DNA of 45,229 nt from Candidatus Cloacimonadota bacterium. GTDB taxonomy: Bacteria > Cloacimonadota > Cloacimonadia > Cloacimonadales > TCS61. This document shows positions 1 to 9,583 of this stretch, piece by piece (position 1 is the stretch's first letter; each line of letters starts with the position of its first letter). A program made the translations under genes and the position numbers. Below the pieces are notes generated by a model that searched no databases, was not told where the DNA came from, and worked only from the letters and a program-made list of their open reading frames with translations. The stretch is from assembly GCA_030621085.1 (NCBI GenBank), contig JAUXIJ010000018.1, forward strand, positions 1-45,229. Reading direction: 5' to 3'.

Positions 1-2593
1 ACCAGGAAAGAGTTCCAATAGGTAAAATTACTTCTTCTGAAAATGTGAAAACAGTAGTTCCTAAATTAATTCCTGTTTGAATCTCAATTGTATAATTTCC
101 TACGTAATCTACTGGAGTATCTTCTGAAACGATCATCACCCAGTTTTCCAGAGTTCTTGTTTGTACTGTCGGGAACGGATATTCAAACATTGCTTCTGTT
201 TCTTCAAAAACAAAAAACTCACTTTCGGACACGAAATTTATATTCAGATAATCTAATGTAAAATCACCGGTATTAATGAATTCATAGCTTAACTGTACAT
301 TGCTTCCTGGAAAAATATTTTCAGGATTCTCTACAAAATTTAAAGAAACTTCAGGAGCAAGGATCGTGAATATTATCGAGCTTTCGGTTACTAACTCACT
401 ATCATCATTATAGATGTTTTGAGTTACCGTAATCTCTTTTCCGGGTTCCATTTGATATGATTCTTCAATTGGAAGAATAAAACCGGTAACAGCATTTAAA
501 TCTATGTTTGAATTTGCTTCTACACTCGCTGTGTATGAAGTATTGGAAATTGATATTTCATCTTCATCGAATTCATACTCTACCGAAAAATTGAAATGTT
601 CATTTGTAGGATTGTGCAAAATTGAACTTATCCAGAATGTCTGTTCTTGTGAAACTACAGTATTTCCTGAAATGTCTCCAACAAACGGTTCCGGTTGATA
701 TTCATTTAGATATATTTTTACAGTCTTGTAACCGTATTTGTACAAATATGCTGTTTCAGCCGAATTTGCTAATATTGCTTCTCCGTTAGTATTCGTCATT
801 ATTTGATCTTCACCTGCAGTTATTATTACATCTTCTATGGGAATTCCGCAGGAAGCTACAACGAAATGCAGATCTTCAGAAATTTCTATATAATAATCCA
901 ATTCCTCAGGATTTTCGTTGATCAAATTGAGATAGGAATCACCAACCTCATTCAATTGATAAGCGCACCATTTATAAATAGAAGTTCCACCAAAATATGG
1001 AATGAAAGGCAACTTTTGCAGTGCATTTGTCTCTGATATGACCATGATATCATACCAAAATATCTGTTTGAAGAATTCTTTTTGAAAGAATTCGGAAAAG
1101 CCGAATCCGGAAGCTGCCGGAGCTCCCCAACCATACCGGGAATTTCCAATGTAAGCCAATTGACCTTTATTCTCCGTCATTACCAAAGCCTCTCCAATTG
1201 AGCCATAATCTAAAGCTGCAGACCAGCAGCCGATAGAATAAAATATTCCACCGTACTCGTTTTCCAGGTTATCCAGGTTAGTTGTTCTTATGGAGCCGTC
1301 CTCCAATGACAATGATGTCTTTCCTGCGTGACCGGTGTGTTGAACAATGTTCATATTTTGGTTCAGCAAAGCATAGGCATTTTCCATTGTATTTTCGTCA
1401 TCGTATAAAAGTGTGATGTCATAAAATTCAGGAAAATATTGCTCGTAAATATATTGCTGGCAAACTTCACTGTCCGAACCACTCCAAAGTTCCATCGAAA
1501 ATCCACCGGCTTTGGTGTAATCTTCGTACTCACCCTTCTCGTAACTGATCAGACGCGAAATATAATCCGTAACTTCTTCTTGAGTATTTGCGGAAATTCT
1601 GCCCACAAAAACTTCGGGGAAAAAATCAACTTCGTCTTCTTCCTCGCCATAGATTTCATCACCGTCGGCATTCCAGTTACCATTCAAACAAGAATAATAC
1701 ATATCTGCTCTAATCTCGTTTACATCGTCGTATAAACCGTATTCGCAATCGAAGGCAAAAGCTGTTCTGCTTGGAATCAAATCCGTATCTGCTCCCAGCG
1801 TAACAAAGGAGATCGAATGCTCTTCGTACATACTGATTATGCAGTTTCTTATTTTTTCCTGCAGATCAAACCCTTGATAATTTTGTTCTATGTTTTCTAT
1901 GGTTTCGATAAAAGTACCAACTCCTTGAATTCTGCGAAAATCCAAAAGCGTCTCGTATTCATCAGCAAAACTTTCAGGTGTGATAAGTAAATATTTGATA
2001 TCAGTTGTCCTGGTATTGTATGAAATATTCAGAGATTTGAGAACTTGTTCGGAAGAGTAACTGCCGGGATAAAATTCATTTCCTGGATCATTTTCAAGTT
2101 CAATATCAAACGTAATCTCTTCATAGTAAGTGAGTTTATTTTGGGTTGGTCTGTAAATTCCGGAATAAAAAGAAATGTAACCAATATTTGTATTCCCGCA
2201 TCGTCCCGATCCGAAATTGTATATAATGTTCTCCGGAAAAATGTCTTTCCGATATTGTTTTTGATTTACTGAGATAAATGGAACTTCACCCTTATAACTA
2301 AGCGGAACGTTTCTTTGAACGGGAATAATTTGTGAATTCAAGATAATATGATTTTCATTTCTTCCCTCGAAACTAACATTCAGTATTTTTTTATCTACAG
2401 GGATTTCAAAGAAAATTGATCTTACAGGAACTGCAGGTTCACCCTCATTTTGCGGGAAAAATGAATCTTCAACTGAAACTATTGTAAAACCTCTGTCTTC
2501 GGAAATTTCAGGATTTTTATTAACTATTGTAATTTCCAATCCAAATAATAATGTGTACAGCACAAGGCAACAAACAAATATAATCTTTTTCAT
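1..2593 (-). CDS. C25 (gingipain-like) secreted cysteine peptidase, 3' end cut by window edge
   Basis: Reading the minus strand from the ATG at 2593 gives an open frame of about 864 codons that leaves the window without a stop. The start MKKIIFVCCLVLYTLLFG is a Sec signal peptide. The middle region (about residues 180-560) matches peptidase family C25: a catalytic His in 'QHTGHAGK' (His422) and a catalytic Cys in 'YSIGCWSAALD' (Cys456), 34 residues apart, close to the His-Cys spacing of gingipains. An acidic, calcium-binding-like stretch precedes them (Asn-Ala-Asp-Gly-Asp near 1650). The part after residue about 620 is a series of beta-rich, Ig/CARDB-like segments. Such proteins are usually exported to the surface, often by the type IX system, but the C-terminal sorting domain would lie outside the window. 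Substrate unknown. The SD-like GAGGAAG lies just upstream of the ATG. Confidence 0.85.
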   Translation of the reverse strand, partial: MKKIIFVCCLVLYTLLFGLEITIVNKNPEISEDRGFTIVSVEDSFFPQNEGEPAVPVRSIFFEIPVDKKILNVSFEGRNENHIILNSQIIPVQRNVPLSYKGEVPFISVNQKQYRKDIFPENIIYNFGSGRCGNTNIGYISFYSGIYRPTQNKLTYYEEITFDIELENDPGNEFYPGSYSSEQVLKSLNISYNTRTTDIKYLLITPESFADEYETLLDFRRIQGVGTFIETIENIEQNYQGFDLQEKIRNCIISMYEEHSISFVTLGADTDLIPSRTAFAFDCEYGLYDDVNEIRADMYYSCLNGNWNADGDEIYGEEEDEVDFFPEVFVGRISANTQEEVTDYISRLISYEKGEYEDYTKAGGFSMELWSGSDSEVCQQYIYEQYFPEFYDITLLYDDENTMENAYALLNQNMNIVQHTGHAGKTSLSLEDGSIRTTNLDNLENEYGGIFYSIGCWSAALDYGSIGEALVMTENKGQLAYIGNSRYGWGAPAASGFGFSEFFQKEFFKQIFWYDIMVISETNALQKLPFIPYFGGTSIYKWCAYQLNEVGDSYLNLINENPEELDYYIEISEDLHFVVASCGIPIEDVIITAGEDQIMTNTNGEAILANSAETAYLYKYGYKTVKIYLNEYQPEPFVGDISGNTVVSQEQTFWISSILHNPTNEHFNFSVEYEFDEDEISISNTSYTASVEANSNIDLNAVTGFILPIEESYQMEPGKEITVTQNIYNDDSELVTESSIIFTILAPEVSLNFVENPENIFPGSNVQLSYEFINTGDFTLDYLNINFVSESEFFVFEETEAMFEYPFPTVQTRTLENWVMIVSEDTPVDYVGNYTIEIQTGINLGTTVFTFSEEVILPIGTLSW

Positions 2594-3043
2594 TTCTTCC
2601 TCACTTTGTCATAAATTTATTCGGAAAATCATAAGTCAAGATTTACAGGGTTTTTTCTGTTTGTTGTTGAAATTGATCATGTTTCACAACATTAAAGTCG
2701 AAAATGTAGATTATATTCTTCTATCATATAAATATAGTTCTACAGTGCACGGGTTTTTCATATAGGGGAGAGCCGGGTTTGTATCATTTTCTTAAGTTAG
2801 TAGAATCTTGATTTTCAACGATCCAGCACTTGAATCGCAGCGAAAGCAGTGAGTGTGATTCGAAGGCTGGGGAGGAGAGGAGCAAGTCTGGGTACTGATA
2901 AATATTCTATCATCCGATTTTATCCGTCTTAATCAGCGGCTAATATTCTATTATCCTAATTGATCTGTTGCTGAAAATAAATTGACTCTAAAACAGCCAA
3001 AATTGTTAAGACATCTTATTGTAATAAATAAAAATGAGGAATA
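2594..3043. other. Intergenic region between divergent genes, with an imperfect hairpin
   Basis: This 450-base gap separates the C25 peptidase (minus) from typA (plus) and should hold both promoters. I see no gene. An imperfect hairpin lies at 2823-2870: the arms CCAGCACTTGAATCGCA and TGTGATTCGAAGGCTGG pair apart from a few mismatches. A fragment 'CCGTCTTAATCAGCGG' (about 2924-2939) resembles one at about 5733-5748 (TTAATCAGCGG), so part of the gap is dispersed-repeat debris. A TTGACT box at 2982-2987 could be a -35 element for typA, but no convincing -10 follows. Confidence 0.5.
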
Positions 3044-4864
3044 ATGAGAAAAATTAAAAACATCGCCATCATAGCTCATGTAGACCACGGCAAAACCACA
3101 CTGGTAGATGCAGCTTTAAAGCAGTCCGGGATCTTCAGAGAAAATCAGAACATTATCGAACGCGTAATGGATAGCAATGATCTGGAAAGAGAGCGAGGAA
3201 TAACCATATTTTCAAAAAATGCATCTTTTACCTATAAAGATTATAAAATAAACTTGGTTGATACACCCGGGCATGCCGATTTTGGTGGTGAAGTTCAACG
3301 CATTATGAAAATGGTGGATGCTGTTTTGTTGTTGGTTGACGCTTTTGAAGGGCCGATGCCGCAAACAAAATATGTGCTGAAAAAATCTTTGGAATTAGGC
3401 TTAAACCCAATTGTGATTATCAATAAAATAGATAGACCCAATGTACGACCTGCCGATGTACTGGAAATGGTGTTCGACCTGTTCGTCGAATTAAATGCAA
3501 ATGATGCTCAATTAGATTTCCCGGTTCTTTATGCATCAGGAAAAGATGGCTTTGCCAGGTATGAACTGGAAGATGACAATGATGACCTGATCCCTTTATT
3601 TGAAACTATCATCCACAAAGTGAAAGATTCAGAAGGCGATGAATCCAAACCTTTCCAAATGTTGATATCAGCTATCGAATATGATAATTATCTGGGAAAA
3701 ATAGGAACGGGAAAAATAAAAAACGGAACGGTGAGCCAGGGTGAAGAGCTTGTATTATTGAAACGCGATGGCGAGAGATTACTTTATCGAATTACCAAAA
3801 TTTTCCAATATGAAGGATTACAAAAAAAAGAAATAAAAAAAGCATGTGCCGGAGATATTGTTTCTTTAGCTGGCATGGAACGTGTCGATGTGGGTGAGAC
3901 GGCAGCCTGCAAAGAAGATCCCAAACCACTTCCAATTATTGAGATCGATGCTCCTACACTCTCAATGACATTTAGGGTCAATGATTCCCCTTTTGCCGGG
4001 AAAGAAGGGAAATATGTAACTTCCAGAAATATCTGGGATAGATTACAAAAAGAACTTCAAACCAATGTGAGCATAGTGGTAGAAAGCACCGAGAACGGAG
4101 ATGAGTTTGTTGTAAAAGGACGTGGCGAGCTTCAACTTTCTATTCTCATAGAGAACATGCGGCGTGAAGGTTTTGAATTCCAGGTTTCCAGACCCAAAGT
4201 TATTTATCGTCAGCTTGAGGGGAAACGTACCGAACCTATCGAACTTGCCATTATCGATGTTGCTGATGAATTTGTGGGAACGGTTATAGAAATGCTTGGC
4301 ATAAGAAAAGGTGAAATGCTGAATATGACACAGGGTAATGATGGCTACACCCGCCTGGAGTATAAAGTTCCTGCTCGCGGTTTAATCGGTTTCAGGAACG
4401 AATTTCTAACCACAACTCGTGGAACGGGTATCATTAATCATAATTTTTATGAATATGAATATTACAAAGGTGATCTGGATAAGAAAAGCCGCGGTGTCCT
4501 CATTGCTATGGAAAATGGTACATCTACCGGATATTCGCTGTTCAATTTCCAGGCTCGTGGAATTTTATTCATAGAGCCAAATGTGAAAGTTTATGCTGGA
4601 ATGATCGTTGGGGAGCATTCACGAGAAAACGATCTGGTGTTGAATGTGGTGAAAGGTAAGAAACTCACGAATGTTCGTGCTGCCGGTTCTGATGATGCCA
4701 TTAAACTTGCGCCGCCAAGACAATTCAGCTTGGAACAAGCTCTTGAATATATTAATGATGATGAACTATTGGAAGTAACTCCCCTGAATATTAGAATGCG
4801 AAAGAAAATTCTCAATGAAACTGAACGAAAAAGAGAAATGAATCGATTGAGTAAATTACACTAG
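3044..4864 (+). CDS. typA: Ribosome-binding translational GTPase TypA/BipA
   Basis: TypA/BipA is an EF-G-like GTPase that binds the 70S ribosome and helps ribosome assembly and stress or cold adaptation. The 606-residue product has the normal family length. The G-domain motifs are visible: P-loop AHVDHGKTT (residues 11-19), DTPGHADFGGEV (switch II), and NKIDRPNV (G4). Domain II follows at about 200-290, then the EF-G III/V-like domains and the TypA-specific C-terminal domain with the basic 'VVKGKKLTNVRAAGSDD' segment. The start is supported by AGGAA just before the ATG. It is a single-gene unit with large gaps on both sides, and no clear terminator follows. Confidence 0.97.
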   Translation: MRKIKNIAIIAHVDHGKTTLVDAALKQSGIFRENQNIIERVMDSNDLERERGITIFSKNASFTYKDYKINLVDTPGHADFGGEVQRIMKMVDAVLLLVDAFEGPMPQTKYVLKKSLELGLNPIVIINKIDRPNVRPADVLEMVFDLFVELNANDAQLDFPVLYASGKDGFARYELEDDNDDLIPLFETIIHKVKDSEGDESKPFQMLISAIEYDNYLGKIGTGKIKNGTVSQGEELVLLKRDGERLLYRITKIFQYEGLQKKEIKKACAGDIVSLAGMERVDVGETAACKEDPKPLPIIEIDAPTLSMTFRVNDSPFAGKEGKYVTSRNIWDRLQKELQTNVSIVVESTENGDEFVVKGRGELQLSILIENMRREGFEFQVSRPKVIYRQLEGKRTEPIELAIIDVADEFVGTVIEMLGIRKGEMLNMTQGNDGYTRLEYKVPARGLIGFRNEFLTTTRGTGIINHNFYEYEYYKGDLDKKSRGVLIAMENGTSTGYSLFNFQARGILFIEPNVKVYAGMIVGEHSRENDLVLNVVKGKKLTNVRAAGSDDAIKLAPPRQFSLEQALEYINDDELLEVTPLNIRMRKKILNETERKREMNRLSKLH

Positions 4865-5609
4865 TGTTAAGTCAATCATTGAAAAGTGTATTTGATTTCC
4901 AGTTCAGTTTAGCTCACTTTTAGAAGAGGAGATTAAGAGGGGTTTATTTAAATTAGAAATAAAATACGTCATAACATTCTTTTCGTATGAAATAAGCATA
5001 CAATTGTATGCAAAAAGGATACAATTCGTTAAACGGTATTCTAGTGAGGTTGAATAACTGTTACCATAGGGAAGAGACGGTTTTATAAAGTAACTTTACG
5101 AAACTTCTCACATAGAAATTCTTGAAAGTAAGTTTCGGAAAGTTTTTTACCTGAACGAAGAATAATTTGATTTATAAACTTCAAATCTCGAATATCTGGC
5201 TATTTTTCATTTCAAATGTGTTTCTACTCAACTTTTTCTTTTCGTTCGCCTGAGGTTGTATTTTGGAGCTCAAGATAAAATGATGAAGTAAAAACGCTTA
5301 CAGAGTATTATAAACAGAGAAGAGAAATATCAAAAATAAATATTAAGTAAAATGACAAAATAACTAAACAATACTGCTTTCCCTAACCATATACCACGAT
5401 AGAGGTTATGTTCAGTATCGCAAGTTTACATAATGTACATTATCAGAGGTAATGTATTTTGCAGGTTTTAACCCCTCTCCCGATATTTTTTCTGTAGAAT
5501 GTAAAAAATCATAATTAGAAATACCAAAACTCCAAATATCGATTTTAAGATAAGGAAAAAGAAAAAAATGTGTTTTGATATTACTTAGTTATTTAAAATA
5601 TTAAAAAAT
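4865..5609. other. Gene-free stretch with a perfect palindrome
   Basis: About 745 bases without a credible ORF on either strand. The only clear structure is a perfect 16-base palindrome, GCATACAATTGTATGC (4996-5011), plus a weak 8-base inverted repeat CGAAACTT/AAGTTTCG around 5098-5140. The composition is very AT-rich and stop codons are frequent in all frames. I see no recognisable gene remnant. Confidence 0.5.
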
Positions 5610-5726
5610 TGTCTTTGCGAATAATCTTACAAAGATAATCTTATGAAGCAATCTAATACATCAGAATATAAAGTGAAGAATAAGATTGCTTCGTTTGAAA
5701 CAGCAAGTAGAAAAATAGCAAAGACA
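5610..5726. repeat. MITE-like palindromic repeat with 9-base terminal inverted repeats
   Basis: The element begins TGTCTTTGC (5610-5618) and ends GCAAAGACA (5718-5726), a perfect 9-base terminal inverted repeat. Inside is a second perfect inverted repeat, GAAGCAATCT (5645-5654) and AGATTGCTTC (5683-5692). The whole 117 bases can fold into one long hairpin with no coding content. The sequence recalls the widespread 'TGTCATTGCGA...GAAGCAATCT' intergenic repeats of many bacterial genomes. It is followed directly (5727-5801) by another repeat-like text, 'CTCTGTGTCCTTTGAGTCTCTGTGG'-type, up to the stop codon of the antiporter gene. Confidence 0.7.
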
Positions 5727-5801
5727 TAATTTATCAGTGTTAATCAGCGGAAAAAGACAAAGAGAAAAACTCTGTGTCCTTTGAGTCTCTGTGGCAAAAG
5801 A

Positions 5802-7535
5802 TCAATCTTCAAAGAAAGGATTCAATTCTTCCACTTCTTCTGCCTGAAGTATTTCAAATACCTCTTCCGAAGATTTGGCATGAATTATCTGGTCTTTGAT
5901 ATGCGGATGATGACCGAATATCTTGGCAATATTAGCCAGAACATGCAGATGGAGGTCATAATTCTTTCTGGGAGTTGACAATAAGAAAACAATGTTAACG
6001 GGCTTATCATCAATAGATTCAAACGGTATACCGGTCTTTGATATGCCGATAACACCCCGTATTTTGGGTCCACCTTCGACGATAGCATGAGGAATTGCAA
6101 GATTATAACCTATTCCAGTAGAGATCTCTTTTTCACGATTATAAATAGATTCTTTTAGTTCGGGTAGTGTTAACTCTATAATCTTGTGTGTTTTAAAGAG
6201 GAATTGAGCCATCTGGTCAAGAGCATCCCACTTATCTCTTGCATCAAGGTTTATTTTTATGAATTCTTCCTGCAGGAAATCCATCAGACGCACCCTGTTC
6301 TTATGTTCTTCACCGGATTTTTTTATTGCCAGACCCGTAAAAATAGGTCCCAGAAGCTCGTTTACAACAACCGCTGTTAAAACAATAGCTGTTATTTCTG
6401 TGGAATATATCCTGAGAAAAGCGTTGTTTTCTATTAATAACACCAAACCAATAGCCACACCGGCAATCGGATATAAAGAGATGCCTATCCATTTTTTAAT
6501 TGTCTGGGTAGATCCTGCCAGATAAGCGCCTATCGTGGGGGCAAAGGTCTTCCCTATCAAACGGGAAATAATGAGTGCTATACCGGCTATTCCAGACATT
6601 TGTACTGCTTTCAGATCGAGATGGGTTCCGGCCAATACAAAGAAAAGAGTGAATACTTCGATCTCGATATCTTTGAAGGCGCCAAACAGTGTGGCTTTAT
6701 ATTTGGAATAATTTGTAATAACAATTCCTAATATCAAACTGGATAATATACCCGAAAGATGCAATAATTCAGATGTTCCCACTGTTATGACCACAGCCAG
6801 TATAACCGTTGCCAGAAATGATATCCGAATCTTCCTCTTCTCGGTGAAAAATATGAGTGCGAATCCTACTGCTCCACCAATGATGATAGATTCCAGAAGA
6901 AGTAACAACGGCTGTAAAAACGTATGTACAGCATCGAATTGATGAAATTCCGCTTTATAAAAAAGGAAATAATAAACACCGTAAAAAATCAGTATTGTTA
7001 GTACATTGTTCAAAGCAACTACAGCCAGGATTGTTTTGGTTAAAATGCCTTTCCCCCGCTTTTCCTGGATAATATGCAATGTAGAACCGGGAGCTGTGGT
7101 AATAGAAATAGCTGCGATAAGCAGGCTGATCTCGAATGATAAGTGGATGATATAATGTAAACTGCAAAACACCAGTATGGGAGTAATGACAACATCAGCT
7201 AAGGTTATTAGAGTAATTCTCCTACCCGCATTGTGAAGCTTCCTGAAATTAAGGTGACTGCCAATGGTAAGACCGATGAATCCCAATGCGAAGTTGGTAA
7301 TTGCCCCAAAACCGGCAAAAGCGTCCGCTCTGAAGAGATTAATAACATATTTACCCAGTATTACACCACCGATGATTTGAGCTGTTACAACGGGGATATG
7401 GAGCTTTCGTGCTAATCTGGAGCAGATATACCCTACCACAAGTATAACAGCCAGCACAAGAAGTGGATTAGGGTTATTGATTAACGCTGTTTCATGAGCG
7501 ATCCACGCTTGGAAATGTTGAATTATTCTATTCAT
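5802..7535 (-). CDS. CPA2-type Na+(K+)/H+ antiporter with C-terminal PTS EIIA (EIIA-Ntr-like) domain
   Basis: A 577-residue membrane protein. Residues about 20-405 form a Kef/NhaS-type monovalent cation:proton antiporter with roughly a dozen hydrophobic segments; 'VTAQIIGGVILGKY' and 'LSGILSSLILGIVIT' are typical of the family. Residues about 430-570 form a PTS EIIA type-2 domain with the phospho-histidine in 'TGIGYNLAIPHA' (His483). In known systems this domain is phosphorylated by EI/HPr, so the fusion suggests that phosphorylation state gates ion transport; that is inference, and no EI or HPr gene is in the window. A purine-rich AGGAAAAAGGC precedes the ATG. The amino-acid permease at 9703-11565 carries the same type of domain. 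Confidence 0.9.
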   Translation of the reverse strand: MNRIIQHFQAWIAHETALINNPNPLLVLAVILVVGYICSRLARKLHIPVVTAQIIGGVILGKYVINLFRADAFAGFGAITNFALGFIGLTIGSHLNFRKLHNAGRRITLITLADVVITPILVFCSLHYIIHLSFEISLLIAAISITTAPGSTLHIIQEKRGKGILTKTILAVVALNNVLTILIFYGVYYFLFYKAEFHQFDAVHTFLQPLLLLLESIIIGGAVGFALIFFTEKRKIRISFLATVILAVVITVGTSELLHLSGILSSLILGIVITNYSKYKATLFGAFKDIEIEVFTLFFVLAGTHLDLKAVQMSGIAGIALIISRLIGKTFAPTIGAYLAGSTQTIKKWIGISLYPIAGVAIGLVLLIENNAFLRIYSTEITAIVLTAVVVNELLGPIFTGLAIKKSGEEHKNRVRLMDFLQEEFIKINLDARDKWDALDQMAQFLFKTHKIIELTLPELKESIYNREKEISTGIGYNLAIPHAIVEGGPKIRGVIGISKTGIPFESIDDKPVNIVFLLSTPRKNYDLHLHVLANIAKIFGHHPHIKDQIIHAKSSEEVFEILQAEEVEELNPFFED

Positions 7536-7569
7536 GCCTTTTTCCTACTTAAGCATTAAGAAAATATAT

Positions 7570-7729
7570 GTCATTCTGAGGACGATCTTACATAGACATT
7601 CGACGAAGAATCTGTCTGTGTAGAACATAGTCTTATTATAAATGGAAATCATTAATGGAAAAACAGGAAGAATTCTTCAGCCTTCGATAAAGCTATGGCG
7701 AGACAGGTCGGCTTGGCAAGCAGAATGAC
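7570..7729. repeat. MITE-like repeat with GTCATTCTG/CAGAATGAC ends
   Basis: A non-coding element between the antiporter and miaB starts GTCATTCTG (7570-7578) and ends CAGAATGAC (7721-7729), a perfect 9-base inverted pair. Internal text (CGACGAAGAATCTGTC, and later AAGAATTCTTCAGCC) is typical of the 'GTCATTCTGAGCGAAG...AGAATGAC' palindromic repeats scattered in many genomes. Its 3' end lies 17 bases from the stop codon of miaB. It is a different family from the element at 5610-5726. Confidence 0.65.
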
Positions 7730-7746
7730 AAAAAAAATTCCATTTT

Positions 7747-9048
7747 TCATTTTACAATTTTTCCTTTCAACGTCCACCCCACCGCATCGGTGATCTTTAC
7801 ATTTACGAATGTACCAATAAGCGATTTATCACCTTTGAAGACCGTTATCTTGAAATCCCTGCTTTTTCCTGCCAGTTCATGAATTGATTTCTTACTGACT
7901 TTTTCGACATAGATTTCTTTAATTTTTCCGATCTGATCTTGATATTTTTTCAGGGTTATATCTTGTTGCAAATTAATTAGTTGCTGCAACCTATCTAAAC
8001 GAGTTTCTTCAAGAATATGGTCATTGAATTCTGCAGCTTTTGTTCCTTCCCGTGGTGAATATTTAAAAGTAAATGCATAATCGAATTCTATTTTCTTCAT
8101 CAGATCATAAGTTTGCTGGAATTGTGCTTGTGTCTCTCCGGGGAATCCTGCTATCACATCTGTGGTAATAGCTATATCCGGCATTGCTTTGCGGAGCTTT
8201 TGGACAATACTGTAATAATGTTTTGCTGTGTATCCTCTATTCATGCGGCTAAGTATCTCATCATCACCGGATTGCATTGCCAGATGCAGATGTTCGCATA
8301 CTTTTTCGGAATTTGCCATGACTTCTATTACTTCATCTGAGAGATCTTTGGGATGAGAAGTAACAAACCTGATACGCTTGACGGTTTCAATTTTATTCAC
8401 TCTTCGCAGCAGTTCTGCAAAATCAATGCCTTTATAATTGTATGAATTCACATTCTGACCCAGCAGAGTAACGTCTTTGAAACCCTGTTCCCCGGTTTTG
8501 TGAACATCATTAATAATGTCTTCTGCATTACGGCTGCGTTCTCTTCCACGCACGTAAGGAACAATGCAGTATGAACAGAAATTATTACAACCCCGCATAA
8601 TGGTAACGAAGGCGTTTAATTTGCCTGTATGAATCGGATAGAGATCTTCATAAATTTCTTTGTTATTAACAACAGTATCCGATCTGAAACCGGGATTTTT
8701 AAAGAGATTCGTAATGATCTCGGGTAGTTTTTTATATCGATCCGTTCCCACTACAAAATCGATCTTTTCATTCTGCTCTTGAAGCTTCTTTCCTAGCCGT
8801 TGAGCCATGCAGCCGATCACACCGATCTTCAATTGTTTATTTGAATTCTTGCGGGATATCTCGTTGCTTATGCGCCCCATAACTCTATCTTCGGCATGTT
8901 GACGCACAGAGCAGGTATTAAAAATAATGATCTCTGCATCATCGATATTATCAACAATGGTGAAATCGTTTTGTTCCAGGATGGAAGCCACCAATTCGCT
9001 ATCTGCCACATTCATCTGGCAGCCGTATGTTTCTATAAATACTTTCAC
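7747..9048 (-). CDS. miaB: tRNA-2-methylthio-N6-isopentenyladenosine synthase MiaB
   Basis: MiaB is a radical-SAM methylthiotransferase that adds a methylthio group to i6A37 of tRNAs reading UNN codons. All family signatures are present: three N-terminal cysteines for the auxiliary cluster (ETYGCQMN, FNTCSVRQ, IGCMAQR), the radical-SAM motif CNNFCSYC followed by PYVRGRERSR, and a C-terminal TRAM domain ending KITDAVGWTLKGKIV. The frame is open to a GTG at 9072, but those extra residues fall inside a dispersed repeat. Typical MiaB starts at 'KVFIETYGCQMN', so I chose the GTG at 9048 (433 residues). No good Shine-Dalgarno sequence precedes it, perhaps because the repeat replaced the native leader. 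Confidence 0.93.
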   Translation of the reverse strand: MKVFIETYGCQMNVADSELVASILEQNDFTIVDNIDDAEIIIFNTCSVRQHAEDRVMGRISNEISRKNSNKQLKIGVIGCMAQRLGKKLQEQNEKIDFVVGTDRYKKLPEIITNLFKNPGFRSDTVVNNKEIYEDLYPIHTGKLNAFVTIMRGCNNFCSYCIVPYVRGRERSRNAEDIINDVHKTGEQGFKDVTLLGQNVNSYNYKGIDFAELLRRVNKIETVKRIRFVTSHPKDLSDEVIEVMANSEKVCEHLHLAMQSGDDEILSRMNRGYTAKHYYSIVQKLRKAMPDIAITTDVIAGFPGETQAQFQQTYDLMKKIEFDYAFTFKYSPREGTKAAEFNDHILEETRLDRLQQLINLQQDITLKKYQDQIGKIKEIYVEKVSKKSIHELAGKSRDFKITVFKGDKSLIGTFVNVKITDAVGWTLKGKIVK

Positions 9049-9054
9049 AATCTT

Positions 9055-9182
9055 ATAGAACGCAGATAACACAGATCCTGCGAATTATCACAGATTTTAT
9101 CTTTTTATGTTTTTTCATTAAATTAGAATAGTAAGTTTTATCCGTATCTATCAGCTCGACCAACGTAATCTGTGTTCTATTC
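9055..9182. repeat. Dispersed 'AACACAGAT...ATCTGTGTTCTATT' repeat, copy A
   Basis: The element runs from ATAGAACGCAGATAACACAG to ATCTGTGTTCTATTC and has imperfect inverted ends. Its inner text (CACAGATTTTATC, then AAGTTTTATCCG) is shared with copy B at 9584-9699. It separates miaB from the GxxExxY gene; its right end overlaps the last codons of the GxxExxY gene and its left end touches the miaB start region. Confidence 0.65.
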
Positions 9183-9572
9183 CTCATCTGTTTTTTTAAA
9201 CTTTCTTTTGTTTGAAAAAATAACTCTTTTAAATTCCGGTTTCTTTCCAAAATTCAATAATAAACCAACTTCGATATTTGTTGCTTTCAAATAATTTATT
9301 AGCTGAAATTTATGTTCATCACAGAGTTTTTCAACAGCCTTGATCTCTATGATCACTTTTCTATTAATAATTAAATCTGCAAAATATTCTCCAACGATGT
9401 GTTCTTCGAAATATACTTTTATATTTTTCTGTTTCTCTACCGAAAATCCAAGTTGTTTCAATTTGATAATTAAAGAGTTTTCATATACTTTTTCTAAAAA
9501 ACCGTAACCTAAAGTATTATAAACCTTAAAAAAAGCAGAAATTATTTTTTCAGTAATATCTCCATGAAGCAT
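9177..9572 (-). CDS. GxxExxY family protein (PD-(D/E)XK nuclease-like)
   Basis: The 131-residue product contains the eponymous motif GFLEKVY, and a nuclease-like core 'GEYFADLIINRKVIIEIKAV' (Asp, then Glu-x-Lys). This is the arrangement of the GxxExxY family, small proteins found in many copies in Bacteroidota, Planctomycetota and related genomes. They are thought to be related to the PD-(D/E)XK nucleases, but their function is not established. The ATG at 9572 follows AGGAGATGAT. The gene is bracketed by two copies of the same dispersed repeat (9055-9182 and 9584-9699), which suggests that gene plus repeats inserted as a unit between miaB and the permease. Confidence 0.88.
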   Translation of the reverse strand: MLHGDITEKIISAFFKVYNTLGYGFLEKVYENSLIIKLKQLGFSVEKQKNIKVYFEEHIVGEYFADLIINRKVIIEIKAVEKLCDEHKFQLINYLKATNIEVGLLLNFGKKPEFKRVIFSNKRKFKKTDEE

Positions 9573-9583
9573 ATCATCTCCTG

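Noticed and set aside
4865..5609. Decayed gene
   Set aside because: No frame longer than a few dozen codons, no recognisable motif and no SD.
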